From Hydractinia symbiolongicarpus (taxonomy: Eukaryota; Cnidaria; Hydrozoa; Anthoathecata; Hydractiniidae), in assembly GCF_029227915.1 (NCBI RefSeq), contig NC_079885.1, forward strand, positions 11,915,001-11,979,000: DNA of 64,000 nt, given 5' to 3'. The notes under the pieces are model-generated. The model did no database searches. It was not told the origin of the DNA and worked only from the letters and a program-made list of their open reading frames with translations. The position numbers and the translations under genes are program-made. Shown here in pieces: positions 1 to 10,547 of this stretch. Positions within the stretch are counted from its first letter, which is position 1. Each line of letters starts with the position of its first letter.

Positions 1-344
1 CAAGTTTCAGCGCTAGCCAATGTGATGGACAACGTCGAGGAACCCTGGGTAACTTTGAAAAAATGTAGTTCTGTCTTATGATTTTCAGATTTTTGCTGCT
101 GATATCAGCATATTTTAGCCCTTGAGTGCCACACCTCCGTATATATAGGAGTTAATTATCTTTAAAAACATTGTTTTGAGTGTAAACACGCCTTCTGAAC
201 TAAACAACTTTTCATGAAACATAAAAAAAAAATTAATTGCCTCCCCTTTTTGCATTTAACGCAAACCACGATAATAAAGGTGAAACAGATTTGAGACGGT
301 CAAAAACACGACTGGAGGAGTTGCTTATCTTGACCAAGTCTTTA
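1..344. other. No gene recognised
   Basis: AT-rich sequence with no supported reading frame. A short stretch near base 30 (gaggaaccctggg) resembles the ends of small inverted-repeat elements seen elsewhere in the window, for example at 63.3 kb, but has no partner here. Confidence 0.4.
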
Positions 345-592
345 GTTGAAAGGCGGAGATGGTGTAGTGGTAACGCAGGCTTGTAATCATAAGGTTTCAG
401 GTTCGAGTCCCCACTCTGGCGCACTTTAAATGTATTGTTGTCAGCCCATTTGGTGCCATCTACTGACCGCTAATAGGCTTGTGTGACAGAAAAGCAAATT
501 AGAGCAACGCTATATCTATCGCTAAATCAGCCGTTAGAATAGAATCCCCAAGGACGGTAAAACCTCCTGTTACTTACTCACTTACTTACAAT
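345..592 (+). repeat. tRNA-derived SINE-like repeat
   Basis: The head resembles a tRNA gene: a box A-like TGGTGTAGTGG at 360-370 and a consensus box B GGTTCGAGTCC at 400-410, at tRNA-like spacing. Folded as a tRNA, the acceptor, anticodon and T stems are poorly paired, so it is not a functional tRNA gene. A non-tRNA body follows and ends in a tetranucleotide-type tail (ttacttactcacttactta, about 570-589). Head, body and microsatellite tail together are the structure of a SINE. It lies just upstream of the first gene. The family name is unknown. Confidence 0.55.
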
Positions 593-728
593 CAAATCTA
601 CCATACAACAAACACAGGAAAACAGATGTTGAACGAAAGTTAACGATGTTTATCATTTTAATTCACAAATATAACTTTAGAGTTTCGCATCTTTTGTTTA
701 CTTAGGTAGTTTATCAATCCAATCCACC

Positions 729-854
729 ATGTTGCAACATGGTACCACCCAGGATATAGTTCGCGCCAAAAGGTTTCTACAAAATGATGTTGTCAAAATG
801 ATAAATGAAGATGGCGACGAGTACGTTGACCTGAAAATAAAATTTCAAAAAGCG
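729..854 (+). CDS. Possible first exon of the membrane-protein gene
   Basis: The frame opens with ATG at 729 and reads 42 residues up to a GT donor (gttagt). It ends in phase 0 and so does not join exon 2471-2637 directly; it could join the phase-0 acceptor at 3939. It has no signal-peptide character. It may be a first exon of an alternative transcript or a chance frame. Confidence 0.3.
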
Positions 855-3800
855 GTTAGTACTTCACGTATTTCTCTTTAGTCTGGACACTGATATGGTA
901 TTGATTCTCATTTGCTGGATAACCTTACTGATGGAAAAAAAGAGTCGATGGAAATAACCAAGTTTATTATCGACTTTATTTTTGTAGATTATGTTTTTAT
1001 TACTGTTTTTTGCTTATCCTATTTTTGTACATTCAGACCACTGGAGACCACCAGATAACGTTTTTTAGCTAAATTTGATATATAAGAAAGAAAATTTCTT
1101 CAATTTCTTCGTGTAAATTATATTTTCTAAACTCAACAAGTATGCAAATTGGCAGTCATAAGTGGCAAAAGAAAGATTAATTGCAATTTTGTGGCTCAAC
1201 GCTCCTCACTTTGCCTTTCATACATAATGCATATGGTGTGATGTTAAAGTTATTTGACTAAAAACGCAGATCTCGCATATTTTTAGATCTTCGACACGAT
1301 GACGAAACATTTAAAAAATGTTACAATTACAAACGTTACGATACAAAGATTAGTGTAAGTTAATTTTATTGTAAGCTATTTTTATTAGTAGTTTTTCGCG
1401 AACTTTTTAATTTTCAGCAATTTTTGCGAACTTAATGCCACCTAAAAAGTTCTGGAAATCTTAAAAACGAAAGCCCCCAAATGTTATTATACTCTCTCTC
1501 TTTCTTACACATTTTTTTGTCATTTCGAAAATTACTTTTTAAGGTTACACAAGGAAATGGAATTCGCGGAAAATACCCATAAAATTTTGATTGAATACTA
1601 TCTGCAAAAATTTATACAAAAGTTAAAAACCCGCAAAAACTTGATATTTTTTAAAACGTTTGTTCAGAATTTATAGTATATTATTTGACATATGCACCCA
1701 TGGTGCTGGTGAAGCTTGGGACAAACATTTTCGGCCCCTTGAACTTTCTTGTTAAATTAAACTAGAAACACTTCGATTTTGTTTCCCTGGCTAAATGGGA
1801 ATTCAGCTAGTAGTAAGATCGTTGTTTGGACTTTTTATGAGCCAATAAAACTTCGCTTAAGTGCGACTTCAATGCAGTTATTCTGAGATAGGAGAAAAAG
1901 AAATTTAATTTAAATATGCTCACACATTTTCAAATTGGTAGTCTTTTTTTAATTGTATTTGTGTGTGGATTGATTCACGACGTCGGCAGGATGTCGCAAG
2001 GTGGCCCCAAAGAAGGGCCAGCGACACGGTTTTTCCAATAGAGGTGTCACAGAATGGCGTCCATGGTTGGCCGCCGGAAAAGAAAATATAGAATTCAGAT
2101 CCTCTAAAATAACATTTATATACTTTATTAAAGCGCTTTTTATTTTAAATTACAGAAATAACACAACACTTTTAAAAAGTAGGAACGTCGAGCCACTGTA
2201 AACCAAAACTAACTTAAAATATTTTGTTAAATGAGACGTTCTTGCTAATTCAATCTGTAACTAAGTCATCGTTTATTTAGCAAATAAAAATCCTATCTGA
2301 AGTAAGCGATGTCTTAAGCGATTGTCTACCTTAGCATTTCTGCAGTTTAAAAATAAAACGTTAAATGCACTTGTTGGACTTCTTCGTAGGGTTTATATTG
2401 ATAGCAGTACTGAAGATGATCTGAGGAAGCTTTCTTTGTGGCGATTATGAATATTTTTTCTTCATTTCAGACCGATTGGAATTCAAAGTTTCTTCTCCGT
2501 GGAACTACAAACAGACGTGAAAAATCTCACACTAATATTTGATGTCATCAACAAATTTTTTAGCGGAATAGGAATTGTTCAGACAAAGGATGAACTATTT
2601 TTTAGTGAAGTGCTTCCAAGTAAAATGGCCTTCAAAAGTATGTTTGTTTCCTTGTTTTGTTTATTTGGTCCCGGTTTTGTTGACATAGATGACTTGGTAA
2701 AGTTTAAAAAAGTTTACGAAACGTGGATTTTTGTACATGCGCCCTCATTCTTGTAGAACAGGACCATACATGGCTTTTAATAAAATTTAGAAAGATTTTT
2801 TAGTTCACAAGGCACCAAAATTAATTTTTTCAACTATATTCTACTTTTTGTCAGTTCATCCATTTAGGCGAATAATTTAGATTTTAAATGGATGTATTTA
2901 ATTTCTGTGTTCTGTTGTTTATATTTTCTACCTACATCAATGAGTGCACATCGCCATTGTTATCAACGCTAAGTTAAAACATTATGTTTTGTATGGTTTA
3001 GTTTGTTTGTTTGTTTTTTATAAATATTTCGCCACAGTGCGCCTATGCAAAGCGTTTTGCGATTGTTTAGTCATTACTTTATAGTTCTTGAATTATAGAG
3101 ACCTCTGAAAATGGTCTTCACTACTTCGCCGTACCGAAAAAAATCACGCGGTGCGTTATGTTTCGCATTTTTAGTCCTTTGAGAATTCATAGATTATAGG
3201 AATCCTCATCTTAACCCTAGCAACGTTGCGCTGTACAACAAGTTTGTCGCTGCGCCAAAGTCGCGAAACGCTGTAAATAACTAGTAAAGCTTTTATTAAC
3301 CCCAAAGCGCAACGTGGCGCTGCGCGATAGCTTGCCGCTTTGCTGCAGCGGCAAAATATTTGTACAAATCGTTGACCCTATGTTCATTTTGTTTTTTATT
3401 TGTACAGCCGATACAGAGTGCCATGGAAATGACGTCACAACATGTGAATGTTTTCAAATCTTTGATGCAAATTTTAACTGTTCGTATTTACCACTCACAA
3501 AACCACCAATCACTACATCAGTGGTAAAAACTACATCTACAATAATTACCACATCGACAACTTTACCACCACATGCAACATCAATAACAAGTGAGGATGA
3601 CGACGATAACGGTATGTTTTTTTGTCATTTTGTGTTCTTATATATTTCTTTAATTTTGTAATCAGTAAAATTCTTGCTGTGGTCAAACTGTCCAGCTGTT
3701 TGTTTTTTTTATAAAATTTAGGAAGAAATTTTATTCCTATTACAACGATCAACAGGATAAAACTTCAATAAAATAAACTTTTAGGAATAAACATTTATTC

Positions 3801-5822
3801 CCGGTGACTGATTTGAAAACTTTCAGGTGCCTGGATGAAGTAACTAGGTAGTTAACGATAAGCCGAAGAGCAACATGTATTTACAAATAACCTTGTCATA
3901 TGTGAAGATAAATCCCTTAATTATTCGTGATTTTTCAGCCTGATAGTGACAGTTACGTCATTAGAACTCTTTGTTGTTCTACGAATGTCCAAATGGGGAG
4001 AAAGTTTAATAATGGCAGGGATTGTGATGTCGTCGTTGAAACTAAACTAAATTCCACTTCTTTAACATCAATCCCAAGGCTGTTGTCCGTTTTTATATTT
4101 GACAACGAGACGAACATTTTTTGTCTGAACGCACCACCAGTGATAGAGAAAGAACTTGGAAACGAGGTTGCCAATTGGGGTAAATGTAGCTAAATATAGT
4201 TTGACTAGTCTTTAGCCCGTGGTAAAATTCATGGCCCGTACAACAAAATGTTGTAATGCAACTGTCGGAGGAAGAGAGCGAAACACACAAAATAACATTT
4301 CAAACACACAAAATAAGGATTATTATTACAGAAACTAGTCGTTAACCCTGGGAAAATTCACGTGTACTTTAAATTCCACGCCCTAACCCCCCTCTCCCCC
4401 CTCACCCTCCTCACACACACACAAGCACAAAATACGGGAACCAGTAATATAGAGACAGTTTTCTTTCTTTTAGATTACTACGTGTACATCGTCATTGCTG
4501 TGTTACTTGGTATAGCTTTATTTCTTTGTTATCTCTTTCTACTATGCTTCTACCGAAGGAAACAAACAGAGTATCAAAAGTACCCGGTGCGAAAGGAAAG
4601 CAAAAAACAAAAAATAAAAACAAGTGCGAAGGAGGGCCGAGATAAAACCGAAGAGGTAGAGCGTAGCCTAACTACGTTTGTTCCCTTTGATCATGCATTC
4701 AATGGAATTAATACAGTACGTCGTGATCGTTTGAATCATCTTGCTTTATCTCCTACCCAATCAATGCAATCATTAAGTTTGGATGAAAAGGATCATTATC
4801 AGATACCAGAGTATGATGATGATCAGGGTATTCCAGGTATAACTCACGGGTCTGGAGTTGTTAATCCGGTCTTTTTCAGCAGTAGTGAGGAATTTAGTAT
4901 ACATTATGGTAAAGAATCACCACAAAAAAAGTTAGAAAAAGGTAGCATAACTGTTTCAAATCCGTATGAGTATTCATATGACATTAAAACGCGAGAAAAG
5001 GAGTCCCCTGACTTTTCGATATTGCCCACTAAAGACGTCATCGACGGATCTGAAATGATTGTAGAACCTGGTTTTACACCGGAGGATCGAAAACAAACAT
5101 TTTCACCGATTTTTGAAAGCAGTGAGGACTATCTTGAGTTGCTTAATGACGACTTATCGGGCAAAGACAATACGGCGCATGATGAAGTAGATGACGTCAT
5201 ACCCGAGAGTGATGTTGTGCTTAAAGTTGATACGCACTTAGAAAATGAAATTTTATTTGATTTAGAATCGGAAGAAATTGAGGAAAATGACAATTATTTT
5301 GTACCTCCTCTAGTTCCAGTCCCAAATTTGGAAGAAGAAAGGGACAGGCCTTCGTTCACATATCCGGAAGAAATTGACGAGCCTAAAAACAACGTAAGAA
5401 ATGTTGCTTTGGTTGTCGAGGTATTAAGCATCCAAGAAACTACTGTGTCTCCGGATGAAAAAAATGACCAGCATCTAGCGGAAAAAAGTAACACCCTAAC
5501 GTTAAAGGAGTTGGATACTGGTCCAAATGATGCAGACCTTGTAATAAGTAACTCTGTATCAGGGTTAATAGACAAGTTCGCGCATGAAGATGTTCGCGAA
5601 ATAAATAATAAGGAACACGCAATAGTTAAAGAAATTCAAACCTTAGAATCTGATGTGGAAAGTAATAGCGTGGACGGAAAAGACGAAAAGAATGGCGACG
5701 CAAGGAGGCCTATACCGAGACCAAGAATTATGTCTGTTGAACAACATTCTGATGCTACGACCGAGCAGAAAAAAGAACGACCGGTGCCGGCTAAGAGAAT
5801 TCCTTCGTTCAAATATGTCTAA
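729..5822 (+). CDS. Single-pass membrane protein with a long docking-motif cytoplasmic tail (multi-exon gene)
   Basis: No family recognised. Well-supported exons are 2471-2637, 3408-3611 and 4474-5822; their junctions agree in phase (1 and 1) and all have GT/AG ends. A first exon at 729-854 is possible but ends in phase 0, whereas exon 2471 needs phase 2, so at least one exon is missing or the start lies elsewhere. The ectodomain part has four Cys in exon 3408-3611 followed by a Thr-rich, mucin-like stalk. The last exon begins with a membrane helix of about 23 hydrophobic residues, then a basic stop-transfer stretch (FYRRKQ) and about 420 acidic residues. The tail has candidate phosphotyrosine sites (YQIP, YFVPP, YLEL, NPYEY) and two Pro/Arg SH3-ligand-like motifs near the C terminus (RRPIPRPR, RPVPAKR). 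Inference: a type I receptor or adhesion protein that recruits SH2/SH3 adaptors. No signal peptide was found in the exons assigned. Confidence 0.6.
2471..2637 (+). CDS. Ectodomain exon of the membrane-protein gene
   Basis: Acceptor ttcatttcag before 2471, donor gtatgt after 2637. About 55 residues with no recognised domain, including a potential N-glycosylation site (NLT). It ends in phase 1 and joins the exon at 3408 without a stop. Confidence 0.55.
3408..3611 (+). CDS. Cys cluster and Thr-rich stalk exon
   Basis: Acceptor tttgtacag, donor gtatgt; phase 1 at both ends. It encodes a short segment with four Cys, an NCS glycosylation sequon, a Thr-rich stretch typical of O-glycosylated stalks and an acidic EDDDD end. 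An internal donor (gtaaaa at 3524) in phase 0 would remove the Thr stalk and join the exon at 3939. Confidence 0.55.
3939..4179 (+). CDS. Candidate alternative ectodomain exon
   Basis: Acceptor gatttttcag, donor gtaaatg. Open for 80 residues with several Cys, including a CC pair, and two N-glycosylation sequons (NST, NET). It starts in phase 0 and ends in phase 1. The end fits the membrane exon at 4474. The start does not fit the full exon 3408-3611 but fits its internal donor at 3524. This predicts two mutually exclusive ectodomain forms, one with the Thr stalk and one with this exon. Confidence 0.4.
4474..5822 (+). CDS. Transmembrane and cytoplasmic-tail exon
   Basis: Acceptor tttctttcttttag, then one long open frame to TAA at 5820-5822. 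The membrane helix starts almost at once, so the exon neatly separates ectodomain from membrane and cytoplasmic parts. The tail is acidic, Ser/Thr-rich and probably disordered, with dispersed YxxP and YxxL motifs and C-terminal Pro/Arg motifs. ATTAAA-type hexamers follow the stop within about 20 bases and could serve as polyadenylation signals. Confidence 0.65.
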
Positions 5823-7799
5823 GTATTAAAGAGTGTATTAAAATAGTTTGCTATTTTCTACTTCTGAAAAACCCCTGAGGAAATGAAACATGGAATCACT
5901 CGTATTTGCAAATAATACCGCGATGCACGCACAGCAAAACGTTGACTTCTATTGGTTTAAGAACGATTGAAAAGATTTGTTTAGCCAATCAGGTTCTCCA
6001 GAAGACAGTACTGTTATATTTTTTTCAGTTTGTTTTCATATTTCGCGGTTACACTGCTTATGTTTTAATTTACCCTGGTTCACACACAGAACATTTTTTT
6101 CCAAACATGACTTACAAATATATATTTAGGACAAAAAGCAAGAACATTTTTGAAAATATATATAGTTTTATATCTTTTGCATGGAGTGTATATATGTGAA
6201 AAGAAACAATCATTGTTGTTTCAAAGTCTACACATCTTTTTTGTGAGCCCTTGGAACGAGGTTGTAATCTTTTTTCAATTTCTTAGAAGATTGAAAATTG
6301 AAGCGTTTGTTTTTTATTTAAGTTTTTATTCTCACCATTTCTATTGACTTATCGAATTGAAAAAATAATTGTTAACTGAATTCATTAACAGCTTTTTAGG
6401 TTTCATACAACTAGACGGAATCGAGGGAAGAGATTAAAAGGACTACAAGCGTTTTTATATACATTTTTGGTCGCGTTTTTTTTAACTTTAGAGCAGTCTT
6501 TGTAAACACTGGTAGAGCGTAACTCCAAAATGGTCTAAAGCGTTTTTTTAAGAAGTGAAAGTTAGAAACATTAATTTCCTATAAAAAAACGTCGAATGGA
6601 TACTTGACAATTTGCAATCGCAATAGTCACAAGATAGGGTCATGTGACCTACTTTTTATAAGACCATATGCTTCACCTATGATATGGGGTCAGAATATCC
6701 CGAGAACGGGGCTGTGTTGGGAAGAGAAGGACAAAAAAATTAATAACAATTAACTACATTTTGTTACATATTTTGACCTGCAATCCCCCACAAAAAATAT
6801 GAGAAAAACTGATTTTTTTGCAAATTTTTGTCCCCCTTCCCCCAATTCAAGGTTCAGGGTAGTAGCTGCCTGTGCTGAGCGAGTCTCCAGTAAGGCAACA
6901 TTGATACAGGGGGGAGGAGATGGAGAACCTTTATTTTGACTTATTTTTGGAGTTGTCTCAACATATTTTGTGGAGGGCTCTGGATTGATGCACAGATGTC
7001 GGACTCATTGAGAGTTTCGGTACAAGTTGTACATTTTGAAAATCTAGAATTTAGTTAACTGAGATAATTAATCAAACCCAATATCTCTTATTATGAAAAT
7101 AATGGTAATATAATTTAAATGGCCTTCAAATACATCAGGGTCTTAGGTAAATCCGATAGGCGATAATCGTCCGATCACATTCCATATCATAAAGATACTT
7201 TTAGCCTTGAACATAATCAGATTTTTGAAGGAGTGTTGACTTAAGGGGGCCCTTTAAAAAACAGTTTTTTCAAAAAAATTCAAAATTGACTCTTTGATGG
7301 ATTAGTATCGAGTGGACATTAAAAAGCACGCTTGTGAAGGAATTAACAGATATTTATGTGCAAATGCCCTAAAATTCCATAATAAAAGAAGGGTGGTAAT
7401 AGAAGTTATCAACCAAATTTTATTTTTCTATGCATCCGTTGCTATGAGGTTTTCTGGAATTTGAAAAATCGATCCTTAATTATTTTTTATAGTGGAAACT
7501 GGCCCTTAGTAAAGCGTTTCTTCCTGAAAAAAACGTGGTCGTAGGCCCCCAGCAAAGCTTTAGAAGTTGTTTTGCAAATTGTAGCTAGCTACTGCAACTC
7601 TTAGATAGATATATTTTTTTCGTGTATAATGAGCGTTTACATTTTTTGGTTAAAAATAATTTACTAAGAAATTGCACACAGACCTCATAAATAGTTACAA
7701 CATTTACTATAGCTATGTTTTAAATATAAATATAACTCTTTCGTTTTTCGGGTAATATATAACAGTTAAAAAAGAGTTGTTTACAGTTCAAGATCAAAT
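5823..7799. other. Intergenic, no gene recognised
   Basis: AT-rich sequence with many stops on both strands. A fragment near 6245 (cttggaacgaggttg) is related to other small repeats in the window. Nothing else supported. Confidence 0.5.
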
Positions 7800-8575
7800 A
7801 AACATCACTGGAGGTTCACTAGTGAGGGTTGTGGAAGTTGTTATAAGCTCGACACAGGGAAAACCATAGAATTAGCCTGTCTAAAAAGCCTATGGAAACC
7901 GATGGGATTCTCAATAAATCAACATGAAGCAACGATTCAGCAGGAGATTGACACAGTGCAAGGAAGGGTTGGTGATAGCAATACTTACCCTTAGGAGTCA
8001 TGGTATTGATAGTAATAGAGTGGTTTTTCAAAGTTGTATGCAGAAAAAAGCAGAATTATACATAGTTACTAAGATAATGTTCAAAGAGAAGAGATTTTAA
8101 TTGGACTTTAGACAAGGACCTAAAGTTTTTATTGGTTTTAATTGCAGATTGTTCCAGTCATGAGTGCATTTATCTGTGATTGAGTTTGAGCCATAATTAA
8201 TGGTTTTGAAATATGGAATAGAAACATTTGTGAGGGCAGGTCTGGTGCCATAGGAATGAAAACTGGAGGTGGGTTGTGCAAAATCCTTAAATACAATAGG
8301 AAGCTTGTTATTGGAAAGGTCATGTATAAGCAAGCAGTTTAGAGTGGTTGAATAGTCAGATACTTTTAAGATGTTTGATTTTTTGTACAGTGGATTGGAT
8401 GATTCACGTTGATTTTTAAACTGTATTATTCTTAGCGCTTTATTTTGGAGAACATATATTTTTTGTTTGAGCATGTTGTTACTCTGTGCCCAAACTTGAA
8501 GTCCGTAAGTCAGATGCGATTGGAAGATTGCATAATATTTATGAGAGTTTCTCATTTATATTTGTAACACACAAG
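7800..8575 (-). mobile_element. 5'-truncated LINE fragment
   Basis: The - strand frame at 8097-8555 (152 residues) matches the region following the reverse transcriptase in APE-type LINEs of the CR1/Jockey kind: the HLTYGLQVWAQS motif, then LQNKALRII, then a Pro-Leu-Tyr segment. The endonuclease and reverse transcriptase domains are absent, as expected for 5' truncation. Sequence down to about 7800 is probably its 3' untranslated tail. Ends are approximate and no target duplication was identified. Confidence 0.65.
8097..8555 (-). pseudogene. LINE ORF2 C-terminal remnant
   Basis: 152 residues of the conserved tail of a non-LTR retrotransposon polyprotein, without catalytic domains. The ATG at 8555 is a coincidental internal Met near the truncation point. 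Confidence 0.65.
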
Positions 8576-8629
8576 CCACTTAAAATCACTTGATAATTTA
8601 AAATAACGCCTGGAAATAAGGCAAGAAGT

Positions 8630-8970
8630 TCTTTCAAGAAAAGAAGAAGAAAAGTATTTAGTGGTATTCCGAGTTATATGAAAGAAGCAAGCACATATCT
8701 ACCACCACAACTACAACCTGAATAACAACAAAAAGAGCAGCCATCATTCTCAACTTCATCTTCCACTCCTGAAATACCTAACGTGTCAAAACGAAAACTA
8801 TTCAATTCCAACTTTGAATTAGATTGTAATGAGTCAATTTTAACCAGAAAGAAGAGAAAGTTATCAGGAAGTTCTACTAAAGCCGAAGGAATTTGTACCA
8901 CAGTTTACCGTCGTCTGCATCTCATACAATTCTCAAAAATATTTTGCTTTAGTTTACTTGCTGTTAACTA
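8630..8970 (+). pseudogene. Degenerate frame of unknown origin
   Basis: A + strand frame runs from about 8630 to a TAA at 8971 and contains a premature TAA near 8727. It has basic clusters (KKRRRK, RKKRK) that could be nuclear localisation signals and a Pro/Gln/Ser-rich middle. It may be an old transposon fragment; no family recognised. Confidence 0.25.
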
Positions 8971-10490
8971 GATAAAATGATTGAGAAATCCGACATTTTT
9001 ATATATCGTTTCTGACGCACGCAGGTAGAGTCTAATTGACATTCGATGTTTCCTTTAGTTATATGTGACGTCATATTATTCCGATGTATAAAGACAATTA
9101 GTCTTTAGTTTTAATCTAAGTCACGTGAGTGTTGCCTAGTTACTAAGACAAAGGGCGGCTTAACTACATCTGTCCTAGATTCATAACTTTTTTTTGATTC
9201 TTCATATACTTTTGCAAATCAAAATTTTTAGAATTTCTCATGAGCCACGGGTAGCTAAATCTAAACGTCAAACACGTGACCTTGGAACAAATGTTCTCCG
9301 CAAAGCCCAATTAAAAATAGAAAAAATATTGCTAAATTTTACAATTTTGGTATCAAATTTATAAGATTTTAAGTTCTATGCATGTATCCGTCCATAACTT
9401 TTTTGAAAAATGAATAAAATATTAGGCTATTCTCTTACTGTTTTTTTTTTCGCGATAAATTATTTCGCTATGAACGACATTATTATCTTATCGAGATAAT
9501 TAGTTTGTTTCTCCAAATCTTTCTCTTACATAAATTGTTGTTTGTTTCACTTTCAATATTTCAATAGCATTGCAGGGATGGGGTTGTGTTTTCGTTAAAA
9601 ATCCCAGAAAATCCTTCACTTTTGTTTTTAAAAATACGACAGTAGTAAAACAAGGACATAAAATCACCTGTTTTCATTTGTAAACAATTTGTTTGAGGAA
9701 TATCCATGTTCGTTGAATTTGGCGTGAACTCTCAAAAGAGTATAGTCTTGCATTAAAGAATCATCTCTTTTGACACTGGTATACAAATGCAGAATAGAAT
9801 AGGCATTCGATTTGGATGTTCTATAAATTTATAGGGCTTAAACCTAAAAATGTTTAACCGTCTAAACAGAAAGCTTATAAATTCACTTTCAACTTCAATA
9901 TTTCGTAAAAACAATCAGCTGGGAATCTTTCTTGATTTGTAGTAATGAAAATAAGAATGTGCTTCTGATAAGCCTGATTTCACCGTGCTTCCCAGACAGT
10001 ACCAGCCGTTTTTTATTAAAAATGGATAGCCAGTACGGTCAAAGTTTTTGATACAGTGAAGACAGCCTTGACTCACAGATCAACCAAATAAAGAAGAAAC
10101 AATAAACAACTGTTGAGGAACAATTTCTGTATGTACATAGTTATAATACAAAATATATAATTGTAAGAATACCAAACTGACACGTTTAATGATCAACATT
10201 AAATCATTTTTTTACTCTTTCGAAGTCCAACTTCTTTAACTTCCACAAGGTGTGACCAACACCTTCTGACGTCATTTATCGGTCACGGCCATTTTTCTTT
10301 TAAATATTTGAAACAGCTTTTGGTGGCAATGGCAGCAGTTGGAATGAATTTAAGATTTTAAATTTTGATTTTCTACTGTACGGCTTTTCTTGACCATGTA
10401 AAAATAGCATGTCATAACACCTGGTCATTTAGCAACGATTTATCTGCGTCGAGAATACAACCACTATCCAACATGAAGTCGCCCATTATT
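8971..10490. other. Intergenic between the LINE fragment and the NRBP 3' end
   Basis: No gene seen. It contains two TGACGTCA palindromes (9066, 10267). On the - strand, a candidate NRBP polyadenylation signal AATAAA lies at 10012-10017, about 475 bases beyond the stop codon. Confidence 0.45.
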
Positions 10491-10547
10491 TTAGGCTGGT
10501 GCTTTTAAAGCTTCATCAATTTTGTTGGCTACTTTTTCACGATCAGC
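10491..10547 (-). CDS. NRBP1: NRBP exon 19 (last coding)
   Basis: 18 residues ADREKVANKIDEALKAPA and TAA; equivalent to human ADQSRLTSLLEETLNKF. Acceptor ttaatttag. Confidence 0.92.
   Translation of the reverse strand, partial: ADREKVANKIDEALKAPA

Noticed and set aside
354-422. Functional tRNA gene at the box A/box B sequence
   Set aside because: Acceptor, anticodon and T stems do not pair properly and a SINE-like body and tail follow.
2001-2201. 66-codon frame in a GC-richer patch near 2.0 kb (possible exon of the membrane-protein gene)
   Set aside because: No acceptor/donor pair gives a phase linking 854 to 2471 through it; left unassigned.
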